19,991 nucleotides of DNA from CAYSUS01 sp964434165 (GTDB taxonomy: Bacteria > Planctomycetota > Planctomycetia > Pirellulales > Thermoguttaceae), in assembly GCA_964434165.1 (NCBI GenBank), contig CAYSUS010000118.1, forward strand, positions 1 through 19,991. Direction: 5' to 3'. The translations under genes were made by a program, and so were the position numbers. Of the stretch, positions 13,530 to 19,991 are shown one piece after another. The stretch's first letter is position 1; the number at the start of each line of letters is the position of its first letter. The notes beneath the pieces were generated by a model. It was not told where the DNA came from and did not search any database. It worked only from the letters and a program-made list of their open reading frames with translations.

Positions 13530-15737
13530 ATGTCCCAAATCGACACGCTCCCGCCTAAGAGCGTCACCTCCTCGGGCTCCCCCGCCTCGGTCAAGCTCTC
13601 GGCGGAGACCCTTTACGACAAGTGCATGACGCTGGCCCGCAACCTGTGGTGGAGCTGGCATCCCGAAGTCATCAACCTGTTCCGCGACCTCGATCCCATC
13701 CGTTGGCGCCAGCTCGACCACAACCCGATAGCCCTGCTCTCGGAGTTCACCCCGGAGCGTCTGGAGATGCGCGCGGCCGAGCTGGTCCTGTTCAGCCGGA
13801 TCAACCACGCCTATCGTCGCCTCAAGGAGTACCTGGCGACGACTCCGCTCTGGGCGAGGACCCACACGGGGGTGTTGGGCTCCAAGCCCGTGGCCTACTT
13901 CTCGCTGGAGTTCGGGGTCCACGAGTCGCTACCGATCTACTCCGGCGGGCTGGGGGTGCTGTCGGGCGACCATATCAAGTCGGCCAGTGGGCTGGGGGTC
14001 CCCCTGGTGGCGATCGGCCTGTTTTACGACCAGGGCTACTTCAAGCAGCATCTGAATGCCAACGGCTGGCAGCAGGAGGAGTACCTGCACACCAAGGTCG
14101 AGACATTGCCGATGGAGCCGGCCAAGGGCCCCGACGGAAAGCCGATCACCGTCGAGATCCTCACCCGAACCGGCAAGCTCTTCGCCAAGGTCTGGCTGAT
14201 GCGCGTCGGTCGCGTCAGCCTGTATCTTCTGGACTGCGACGTCGAGGGGAACAGCCCGCAGGACCGCGAGCTGACCTCGCGCCTTTACGGCGGCGACAAC
14301 CGCACGCGCATTCGCCAGGAGCTGGTGGCCGGGGTGGGCGGGGTCCGCGCCCTGGAAGCGCTGGGCATCGCGCCGGGCGTCTATCACCTCAACGAGGGGC
14401 ACAGCGCCTTTGCCACCCTCGAAGCGATCCGCCAGCGCATGAAGGACGACGGCAAGTCCTTCGACGACGCCCTGCGCCACGTGGCCCAGCACACGGTATT
14501 CACCACGCACACACCGGTGCCGGCCGGGCACGATCGCTTCGACGCGGGGCTGATCGAGGAGCACCTCGGCCCGTTGCGCGACGAGATGGGCATCACGCCC
14601 GACCAGTTGATGGGACTGGGCCGCGTGGAGCCGCAGAACGCCGAGGAGACGTTCTGCATGACCGTGCTGGGGCTCAAGCTCTCGCGTCGGGCCAACGCTG
14701 TGAGCTGCCTGCACGGCCACGTCTCGCGGCGCATGTGGGCCCACCTCTGGCCGTGGCGGGTGGAGGAGGAGATCCCCATCGGCCACATCACCAACGGCGT
14801 CCACATCCCGAGCTGGCTCGCCTGGCAGATGCACCAGCTCTACGACCGGCACTTCCCCGCCGACTGGTTCGCGCGCATGGGCGAGCCCGAGGTCTGGCAG
14901 GCGATCGAGACCATCGATCCCGGCGAGCTCTGGGAAACGCACCACACGCTGAAGAACCTGCTCCTGGCCTTCGTGCGCCGGCGCCTGAGCCGACAGTGTC
15001 GCCGCCGCGGCGAGAGCGACGACCTGGTCGAGGCCGCACGGTCCCTGCTCGACCCCAACATTCTCACCCTGGGCTTCGCCCGGCGGTTCGCCACGTACAA
15101 GCGGGCCGACTTGATCCTCGCCGACCTGGACCGCCTCGACGCGTTGATGAACAACCCGGAGCGGCCCTTCCAGATCATCTTCGCGGGCAAGGCCCACCCG
15201 GCCGACGAGCCCGGCAAGAAGCTGATCCAGCGGATCGCCAACATGCGGCGCGATCCGCGTTTCGCCGACCGCATCGCGTTCATCGAGGACTACGACATCA
15301 ACGTCTGCCGACACCTGATCCAAGGGGTGGACGTGTGGCTGAACAACCCCCGCCGCCCCCTGGAGGCATCGGGCACCAGCGGCCAGAAGGCCGTGCTCAA
15401 CGGGGCCCTCAACCTCTCCATCCTCGACGGATGGTGGGCCGAGGCCTACGACGGAACCAACGGTTTCGCCATCGGCACGGGAAGCAGCCACGTCGAGGAG
15501 AAGATCACCAACCAGCGCGACGGGCTCGATCTCTACCGCGTGCTGGAGCACGAGGTGATTCCGCTTTACTACGACCGCGACGTGGACGGCCTGCCCCGCG
15601 GGTGGATTCGCGCGATGATGAACTCCATCAGCTCCCTGGCCTGGAGGTTCAGCGCCCACCGCATGGTGGCCGACTACGTGCGCCACACCTACCTGCCGGC
15701 CGCCGGCGGCATGAGCTGCGACATGAGCATCCACTAG
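13530..15737 (+). CDS. glgP: Alpha-glucan (glycogen) phosphorylase, GT35
   Basis: A 735-residue enzyme releasing glucose 1-phosphate from glycogen or maltodextrin in the cytoplasm. The N-terminal region (about 25-110, with ARNLWWSWHPEVINLFRDLD) is the DUF3417-type domain seen in the shorter bacterial/archaeal alpha-glucan phosphorylases, not the animal-like form. Core motifs follow: YFSLEFGVHESLPIYSGGLG, LNEGHSAF, FTTHTPVPAGHDRF, GHITNGVHIPSW and RFATYKRADLIL. The PLP lysine is K620 in EASGTSGQKAVLNGALNLS. ATG 13530 follows AAGGA at 6 bases; the frame is open to 13416, but the upstream part runs through the terminator and promoter. It is monocistronic: terminator and TATAAT before it, a convergent gene after it. 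No other glycogen genes are in the window. Very confident. Confidence 0.95.
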   Translation: MSQIDTLPPKSVTSSGSPASVKLSAETLYDKCMTLARNLWWSWHPEVINLFRDLDPIRWRQLDHNPIALLSEFTPERLEMRAAELVLFSRINHAYRRLKEYLATTPLWARTHTGVLGSKPVAYFSLEFGVHESLPIYSGGLGVLSGDHIKSASGLGVPLVAIGLFYDQGYFKQHLNANGWQQEEYLHTKVETLPMEPAKGPDGKPITVEILTRTGKLFAKVWLMRVGRVSLYLLDCDVEGNSPQDRELTSRLYGGDNRTRIRQELVAGVGGVRALEALGIAPGVYHLNEGHSAFATLEAIRQRMKDDGKSFDDALRHVAQHTVFTTHTPVPAGHDRFDAGLIEEHLGPLRDEMGITPDQLMGLGRVEPQNAEETFCMTVLGLKLSRRANAVSCLHGHVSRRMWAHLWPWRVEEEIPIGHITNGVHIPSWLAWQMHQLYDRHFPADWFARMGEPEVWQAIETIDPGELWETHHTLKNLLLAFVRRRLSRQCRRRGESDDLVEAARSLLDPNILTLGFARRFATYKRADLILADLDRLDALMNNPERPFQIIFAGKAHPADEPGKKLIQRIANMRRDPRFADRIAFIEDYDINVCRHLIQGVDVWLNNPRRPLEASGTSGQKAVLNGALNLSILDGWWAEAYDGTNGFAIGTGSSHVEEKITNQRDGLDLYRVLEHEVIPLYYDRDVDGLPRGWIRAMMNSISSLAWRFSAHRMVADYVRHTYLPAAGGMSCDMSIH

Positions 15738-15761
15738 CGCGGACGGGTGGGCAGTTCCCGG

Positions 15762-15776
15762 GCGCGCCTTGCGCGC
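15762..15776. terminator. Short GC hairpin between convergent glgP and PEP-CTERM gene
   Basis: GCGCGC (15762-15767) and GCGCGC (15771-15776) pair around CTT, in the 43-base gap between two convergent stop codons. No T-tract is seen on either strand, so a bidirectional terminator is only a possibility. Confidence 0.25.
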
Positions 15777-15780
15777 TTGC

Positions 15781-17427
15781 TCAGCGGGCGCGGCGCCCTG
15801 CGCGGGTAGTCCACGCGCGCCGTCGCAGGCCCCGGGCGCCGAGGATCGCCCCGCCCAGGGCGAGAAGCGCCCAAGTGCTCGGCTCCGGGATCACGAACGC
15901 CACGTTCAGGGGCGTCTGCAAGCCCAGATACAGGTCTCGGATCTCGCTGCCGTTGAGCGCGCGGGCCCAGAGGGCCGAGTCGTCGAGCAGCCCGTTGAAC
16001 AACCGGTCCAGGTTGCTCCCCGCAGGGTGACCGCCGAAGATGACCGCGTTGCCGTCCTGGTTGATGTCGAGGTCGAACTGGTCGTCGAGCCCCGCCAACT
16101 CCCCGTCCACATAGAGCAGCATCTCCGCCAGGGCGGTGTCGTGGACCACGGCCAGGTGGTGCCACGCGCCGGGGTCAACTCCGCCGACGCGCAGATCGAT
16201 GTCGGCAGGTCCGGGGAAGTGCTGAAGCCTCAGCTCGTCGGATCCCGCGTCGAAGTAGGCGTACAGCTCGTTGTCTCCCCCGAATCCGTCGCCTGTGCCG
16301 AGGTGGAACAGGAAGTCCAGGTCCGCCTGCCCGCTCCGGTTGAACCACGTGGCCACGGTCCAGTCCTCGGTGCTCAGATTCAGCTCGGCGGTGGAAACGC
16401 CCAGAGCCAGTCGCGCGGCGTCGCTGCCGCTTTGAGTGAGCTGGAGCGCCTGCGCGCTGCCGATCCCCACCGGCGCCGAGCCCACGTAGTCGAACGAGCC
16501 GCCGCCGAGGGCCGCGAGCGCCCCGTCCCGGCCGTTGAGCGACTCATCGAAGGCCTGATTGTCGGTCGGCACGTCCGGCGGCTCATAACTGTAGTAGGCA
16601 AGCAAGCGGGGACTCACGGGGAGACGGAACTTGTCGCTCAGGTAGCGGTTCAGGGCCAGGACCTCGTGGTCCGACAGGGCCCGATCGTAGACCAGCACCT
16701 CCGCGATGTCGCCGTCCAGGGCATTGCTTCCGGTGGAGCTGCGCGATCCCAACTGCACGCGGTAGTTGTTCTCGGCGATCGTCACGCCATCGGGGATCGG
16801 GGTCGAGAAGTAATTGCCGGCCACGAACAGCTCCAGGGGCGTGCCGGCGTCCACACCGCTGCTTTGATCGTCCAGACGCGACGCCACCACGGACCAGCGT
16901 CCCGTGTCCGCCGGGTTGCCCGAGCCGACGGGGGTCTGGCTGTTGGTGGTGTGCTTGGTGGCGTAGGCCAGCCCGGTCGCGCCTAAGATGCCGTTGCCGA
17001 TGGAGTGACGCATGTGTGCCGGGTTGTCTGCCGAGAGGGCGAAGCCGCCCGTGTTGTCGGAACGAAGGACCATGAAGATCGTCGCGTCGATCAACTCGGG
17101 CATGCGGAGCGAGTCGAACGGCAGGGCATCGCCGCTGAAGTGTGCGACCGGCTTGCCGTTGAGGCCGTCGGCCACATACTCCGGTTGGAGGGACGCACTG
17201 ACCTGCGAGGCGTCGTTGCCCGAAGTGTGGCTGTCCGACCAGCTCGAGAAGGTCGCGCCGTCGGTCAAGGTGGCGTTGCCGGCGCCGTCGATGTTGTCGG
17301 CGCGCAGCCATGCCTTCAGGCCGCTAGTCGGAATCACCGCGGCCTGCGAGGAGACCGACGCGCCGACGGCGAAAACCAGGGCCAGAGCGATGGCCGTCCA
17401 TTCGGAAACCCTGGCGCACGGGATCAT
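15781..17427 (-). CDS. Double LamG-domain secreted protein with PEP-CTERM tail
   Basis: A 548-residue exported protein. Residues 1-30 are a signal peptide (WTAIALALVFAVGASVSSQAA). Residues about 34-267 read as one concanavalin-like/LamG domain (GLKAWLRADN, SSTGSNALDGDIAEVLVYDRAL, then LNRYLSDKF). Residues about 274-503 are a second (LLAYYSYE, DWTVATWFNRSG, AWHHLAVVHDTA, LLDDSALWARALNGSEI). The tail (about 513-548) has IPEPSTWALLALGGAILG and an Arg-rich end, a PEP-CTERM signal. Three Met codons compete. I chose 17427 because GGAGAG (17439-17434) lies 6 bases before it, while the ATG at 17433 would touch that ribosome site and the one at 17460 has none. Likely surface glycan or matrix binding, by domain type; ligand unknown. 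Not closely alike in sequence to the first PEP-CTERM protein. Confidence 0.87.
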   Translation of the reverse strand: MIPCARVSEWTAIALALVFAVGASVSSQAAVIPTSGLKAWLRADNIDGAGNATLTDGATFSSWSDSHTSGNDASQVSASLQPEYVADGLNGKPVAHFSGDALPFDSLRMPELIDATIFMVLRSDNTGGFALSADNPAHMRHSIGNGILGATGLAYATKHTTNSQTPVGSGNPADTGRWSVVASRLDDQSSGVDAGTPLELFVAGNYFSTPIPDGVTIAENNYRVQLGSRSSTGSNALDGDIAEVLVYDRALSDHEVLALNRYLSDKFRLPVSPRLLAYYSYEPPDVPTDNQAFDESLNGRDGALAALGGGSFDYVGSAPVGIGSAQALQLTQSGSDAARLALGVSTAELNLSTEDWTVATWFNRSGQADLDFLFHLGTGDGFGGDNELYAYFDAGSDELRLQHFPGPADIDLRVGGVDPGAWHHLAVVHDTALAEMLLYVDGELAGLDDQFDLDINQDGNAVIFGGHPAGSNLDRLFNGLLDDSALWARALNGSEIRDLYLGLQTPLNVAFVIPEPSTWALLALGGAILGARGLRRRAWTTRAGRRAR

Positions 17428-17433
17428 GATCAT

Positions 17434-17439
17434 CTCTCC
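17434..17439 (-). promoter_or_regulatory. Ribosome binding site deciding the second PEP-CTERM start
   Basis: GGAGAG on the minus strand is 6 bases from the ATG at 17427 and directly adjacent to the ATG at 17433, favouring 17427. Confidence 0.6.
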
Positions 17440-17521
17440 GCTCTTCGCTGATTGCATCACGGTCGAAGGGGCCGACCTTCCGGCGGCCGACGCGGTCCCG
17501 GTGGGCTCCGGGCCACCCCCT

Positions 17522-17551
17522 ATTGTAAACAGGCCTGGCCGCGGGTTCCAA
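17522..17551 (-). promoter_or_regulatory. Possible promoter for the second PEP-CTERM gene
   Basis: On the minus strand TTGGAA (17551-17546, 4 of 6) is followed after 18 bases by TACAAT (17527-17522, 5 of 6). The leader would be about 88 bases. It is one of the few AT-rich spots in the spacer. Confidence 0.4.
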
Positions 17552-17618
17552 GAGCCTGTTACCGTCCGCGGAAGCCGGGCGCCATGCGGCCTCCGCCGAA
17601 ACGGACGGGCCCGCGCCC

Positions 17619-17647
17619 TTCAAGCCCCGTCGGTGCGGACCTATACT
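17619..17647 (+). promoter_or_regulatory. Possible promoter for the hydrolase-CitG-like pair
   Basis: TTCAAG (17619-17624, 3 of 6) and TATACT (17642-17647, 5 of 6) are 17 bases apart. Transcription would begin about 52 bases before the GTG at 17706. It is divergent from the 17522-17551 minus-strand candidate. Confidence 0.4.
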
Positions 17648-17705
17648 GGGCGGTCTCCGGCCGCGGTCCCGCGGCGAACCTTCCCTTGCGGCAAGGGCTT
17701 TTCCC

Positions 17706-18608
17706 GTGCCCGACACTCCCGCCTGGCGCGATCTCTACCCCTTCGAGTCCCATTGGGCCGCCATCCAGGGACTTCGCGTGCACTACCTGGACGAGGGCCA
17801 GGGCGAGCCGCTCCTGTTGGTCCACGGCAACCCCACCTGGTCGTTCCACTGGCGGCGGATCGTCAAGGGCCTGCGAGGTCGGTTCCGGCTGGTCGTGCCG
17901 GACCACGTGGGCTGCGGCCTTTCGGACAGGCCGGCCGCGAATGGCTATCCCTACCGCCTGGCTCGACGTGTAGAGGATCTCAAGTCCCTGGTCGAGCAGC
18001 TCGACCTCGAGCGGACCACGCTCGTGGCCCACGATTGGGGCGGGGCCATCGGCCTGGGCGCCGCCGTGGCCCAGCCCCACCGGTTCGCCAGGATCGTCCT
18101 GCTCAACACGGCCGCATTCCGCTCCAAGCGCATGCCGTGGCGGATTCGCGTCTGCCGCACGCCGCTTCTGGGCAGATGGGGCGTGCAGGGGATGAACCTC
18201 TTCGCGCGGGCGGCCCTGCGCATGGCCGTGTGCAAGCACGAACGCATGACGCCGGCGGTCAGAGCCGGGCTGCTCGCCCCGTACGACTCCTGGTCGAACC
18301 GCGAGGCCATCTACCGTTTCGTCCAGGACATCCCCATGCGCCCGGGCCATCCCACCTACGCGACCCTCGAAGGCATCGAGCGGGCCCTGCCCGTCCTGGC
18401 CGATCGGCCCGTGTGCCTGATCTGGGGGATGCGCGACTGGTGCTTCACTCCGCACTTCCTCCAGCGGTTCCTGGAGTTCTTTCCCGCGGCCGAGGTCCAT
18501 CGCCTCCAGGATGCGGGGCACTACGTGGTTGAAGATGCCCACGAGCGGATCGTGCCCTGGATCGAGTCGTTTCTCGACCGGCATCCACTTGATCAACCGG
18601 GGAGTTGA
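17706..18608 (+). CDS. Alpha/beta hydrolase, haloalkane-dehalogenase-like
   Basis: A 300-residue cytoplasmic hydrolase. It has every residue of the haloalkane dehalogenase layout: oxyanion/halide motif HGNPTWSFHWR (N42), nucleophile elbow VAHDWGGAIG (D110, followed by the halide-binding W111), acid D244 in LIWGMRDWCF and H272 in DAGHYVVED. An Asp nucleophile followed by Trp is the mark of haloalkane dehalogenases and of their relative OleB, a beta-lactone decarboxylase. Planctomycete members of this group, of which the R. baltica enzyme DrbA is one I recall, are known for weak dehalogenase activity, so the natural substrate may not be halogenated. The start is GTG with AAGGG 8 bases upstream. 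The stop is 8 bases before the CitG-like gene, suggesting cotranscription. No oleA, oleC or oleD is nearby. Confidence 0.85.
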   Translation: MPDTPAWRDLYPFESHWAAIQGLRVHYLDEGQGEPLLLVHGNPTWSFHWRRIVKGLRGRFRLVVPDHVGCGLSDRPAANGYPYRLARRVEDLKSLVEQLDLERTTLVAHDWGGAIGLGAAVAQPHRFARIVLLNTAAFRSKRMPWRIRVCRTPLLGRWGVQGMNLFARAALRMAVCKHERMTPAVRAGLLAPYDSWSNREAIYRFVQDIPMRPGHPTYATLEGIERALPVLADRPVCLIWGMRDWCFTPHFLQRFLEFFPAAEVHRLQDAGHYVVEDAHERIVPWIESFLDRHPLDQPGS

Positions 18609-18616
18609 AATCGTCC

Positions 18617-19480
18617 ATGAGCGACACGCGATGGGACGAAGCCCCGCGGCTTTCCGTCGGCCAGTGCGCCACGCTGGCGTGCCTCCTGGAAGTGGCCGCG
18701 CCCAAGCCCGGCAACGTCCATCGCGGGGCCGACTTCGAAGATCTCTCGCTCGGGGACTTCCTCGCCAGCGCCGTGGCCATCGGTCCGGCCATGGACCGGG
18801 CACGCATGGAAGGCGTGGGGCCGACCGTGCTGGAGGCCGTGCGGGCCACGCGCGCTCTGTGCCGCACGAACACGAATCTCGGGACGGTCTTGCTGATCGC
18901 CCCGCTGGCCGCGGTGCCGCGCGACAGGCCGCTGGAAATCGGCATCTGGGAGGTTTTGGGCGGTCTGACGCCGGCCGACGCCCAAAACACCTACGAGGCG
19001 ATCCGCCTGGCGGCGCCCGGCGGTCTGGGACGGGTCGAGGAGCACGACGTGGCCGGACCGCCGCCGGACGACCTTCTCGACGCGATGCGGGCCGCGGCCG
19101 GGCGCGACACGGTCGCCCGGCAGTACGTCAGCAGTTTCGCTGACGTGCTCGAGAAGGCCGTGCCCTGGCTAATCGAATCGATCGAGCGAGGATGCACGTT
19201 GCCGGACGCGATCGTCCACCTCCACGTGCGCCTGATGGCGGACCTGCCTGACAGCCTGATTGCGCGCAAGTGCGGTCCGGAGTTGGCTGAGAGGGCGGCG
19301 GAGATGGCCGCGACCGTGCTCGGCGCCGGCTCACCCGGCGAAGAGGCCTATTCCGCCGCGCTGGCCGAGCTGGATTTCTGGCTCCGCAGCGACGGGCATC
19401 GCCGCAACCCTGGCACCACGGCCGATCTGGTGGCGGCCGGGCTGTTCGCGGGCCTGCGCGAGGGGCGCTTTCGCCCCTGA
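18617..19480 (+). CDS. CitG/MdcB-like triphosphoribosyl-dephospho-CoA synthase family protein
   Basis: A 287-residue helical protein. Family motifs are KPGNVHR (30-36), RTNTNLGTVLLIAPLA (83-98) and the C-terminal HRRNPGTTADLVAAGLF (from 261), which build the nucleotide/CoA-binding site. In CitG and MdcB the enzyme joins dephospho-CoA and ATP to make the precursor of the prosthetic group of citrate lyase or malonate decarboxylase. Neither lyase nor any acyl-carrier partner is in this window, so the classical role is doubtful; divergent CitG homologues in archaea and planctomycetes have no settled function that I can name. ATG 18617 is preferred over TTG 18605 (which abuts GGGGAG and overlaps the previous gene), though GGAG is then a long 12 bases away. 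Likely cotranscribed with the hydrolase. Confidence 0.83.
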   Translation: MSDTRWDEAPRLSVGQCATLACLLEVAAPKPGNVHRGADFEDLSLGDFLASAVAIGPAMDRARMEGVGPTVLEAVRATRALCRTNTNLGTVLLIAPLAAVPRDRPLEIGIWEVLGGLTPADAQNTYEAIRLAAPGGLGRVEEHDVAGPPPDDLLDAMRAAAGRDTVARQYVSSFADVLEKAVPWLIESIERGCTLPDAIVHLHVRLMADLPDSLIARKCGPELAERAAEMAATVLGAGSPGEEAYSAALAELDFWLRSDGHRRNPGTTADLVAAGLFAGLREGRFRP

Positions 19481-19578
19481 GGAGGAATCGAATCGCGCGG
19501 TGCGACCCCGCGAGACCGGCGGATTGCCTCGACGCCTGCGGCGCGTTAGGGTGGTGCGCGCGTAGGACGTATTCCTGA

Positions 19579-19595
19579 CAGACTTCGGAAGTCTG
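19579..19595. repeat. Third copy of the AGACTTCGGAAGTCT palindrome
   Basis: CAGACTTC (19579-19586) and GAAGTCTG (19588-19595) form an 8-bp stem around one G. The core is identical to the two copies near 2621-2657, some 17 kb away. It lies between the CitG-like gene and the Tat-exported oxidoreductase, 25 bases before the latter's start. Confidence 0.75.
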
Positions 19596-19619
19596 CACTC
19601 CATCAGAGAGGACTCTGCC

Positions 19620-19991
19620 ATGACCGCCCCATCGCTCCGCTCGCGACGCAAGTTCCTCTCCCGCGCGGCTGGCCTGGCAGGTGCGGTTGGCTTGCCGGGC
19701 ATCGTGCCCAGGCGCGTTCTCTCTGCCGAAGGCCGGCCCGGGGCGAACGACCGCATTGGCGTGGGCTACATCGGCGTAGGGCGCCGCGGGAATCAGCTCA
19801 TGGGCCTTCCGCCCGAGGGGCGCATCGTGGCCGCGGCCGATTTCGACCTCCGCCGCGCCGAGGCCGTGGCCGAGAAGCGCACCTGCCGGGCGTACCAGGA
19901 CTACCGGAAGATGCTCGAGGCCCGGGACGTGGACGCGGTGGTCATCGCCACGCCCGACCACTGGCACGTGCGCCCGGCGATCCACGCCTGC
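19620..19991 (+). CDS. Tat-exported Gfo/Idh/MocA-family oxidoreductase, 3' end cut by the window
   Basis: The first 124 codons of a longer gene, open to the last base. A twin-arginine signal is clear: SRRKFLSRAAGLAGAVGLPG. After the cleavage region (LSAEG) comes the NAD(P)-binding Rossmann start, RIGVGYIGVGRRGNQ, and later the strand VVIATPDHWHV characteristic of Gfo/Idh/MocA sugar dehydrogenases. The ATG follows GAGAGGA at 8 bases. Such exported oxidoreductases are abundant in Planctomycetota and are thought to act on sugars or sugar derivatives in the periplasm. The substrate cannot be read from this fragment. The C-terminal domain lies outside the window. Confidence 0.9.
   Translation, partial: MTAPSLRSRRKFLSRAAGLAGAVGLPGIVPRRVLSAEGRPGANDRIGVGYIGVGRRGNQLMGLPPEGRIVAAADFDLRRAEAVAEKRTCRAYQDYRKMLEARDVDAVVIATPDHWHVRPAIHAC

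Noticed and set aside
13622..16030. An 802-residue plus-strand frame over glgP and a 601-residue minus-strand frame over the same region
   Set aside because: Both are Arg/Pro/Ala-rich shadows; the phosphorylase frame has all conserved motifs.

Overview
The window is GC-rich throughout (roughly two-thirds G+C by eye) and looks like chromosomal DNA of a planctomycete-like bacterium. This inference rests on two secreted LamG proteins with PEP-CTERM tails, a Tat-exported Gfo/Idh/MocA-type oxidoreductase, a DNA-level style of large proteases with PDZ and Ala/Lys/Glu tails, a haloalkane-dehalogenase-like hydrolase of the kind common in Planctomycetota, and frequent GTG starts. No phage, transposase, CRISPR, rRNA or tRNA gene was seen.

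Layout. 119-1699: LamG/PEP-CTERM surface protein. 1815-2531: small membrane-anchored coiled-coil protein. 2535-2728: a convergent intergenic spacer packed with two kinds of palindromic repeat. 2739-5867 (minus): the most striking gene, one continuous 1042-codon reading frame joining a complete GTP-type phosphoenolpyruvate carboxykinase to a complete PLP-dependent class I/II aminotransferase, preceded by a leader with a 13-bp perfect hairpin. 6313-8643: exported HtrA-like protease with a second, degenerate protease domain split by a PDZ domain and a long Ala/Lys/Glu helix. 8973-10723: a translationally coupled sufU-sufS pair for Fe-S cluster assembly. 10749-12494 (minus): exported HEAT-like-repeat protein of unknown role. 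12725-13321: small exported protein with a carboxypeptidase-regulatory-like beta-sandwich, followed by a convincing intrinsic terminator. 13530-15737: alpha-glucan (glycogen) phosphorylase. 15781-17427 (minus): a second, double-LamG PEP-CTERM protein. 17706-18608 and 18617-19480: alpha/beta hydrolase and CitG-like transferase, 8 bases apart and probably one operon. 19620-end: truncated Tat-exported oxidoreductase.

How the genes work together. Most genes look like independent housekeeping or envelope functions, not one pathway. Central carbon metabolism is represented by the PEPCK-aminotransferase fusion (oxaloacetate/PEP node, possibly linked directly to aspartate) and by glycogen phosphorylase. 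The sufU-sufS pair supplies sulfur for Fe-S clusters. The two PEP-CTERM proteins would need an exosortase encoded elsewhere. The candidate undescribed system is the PEPCK-aminotransferase fusion: if both halves are active, a single polypeptide could convert aspartate to PEP (or the reverse) by passing oxaloacetate between sites.

Limits: all assignments are from reading the translated sequence and remembered family motifs. No database search was run. Promoter calls are pattern matches to a sigma-70-type consensus and are weak individually.
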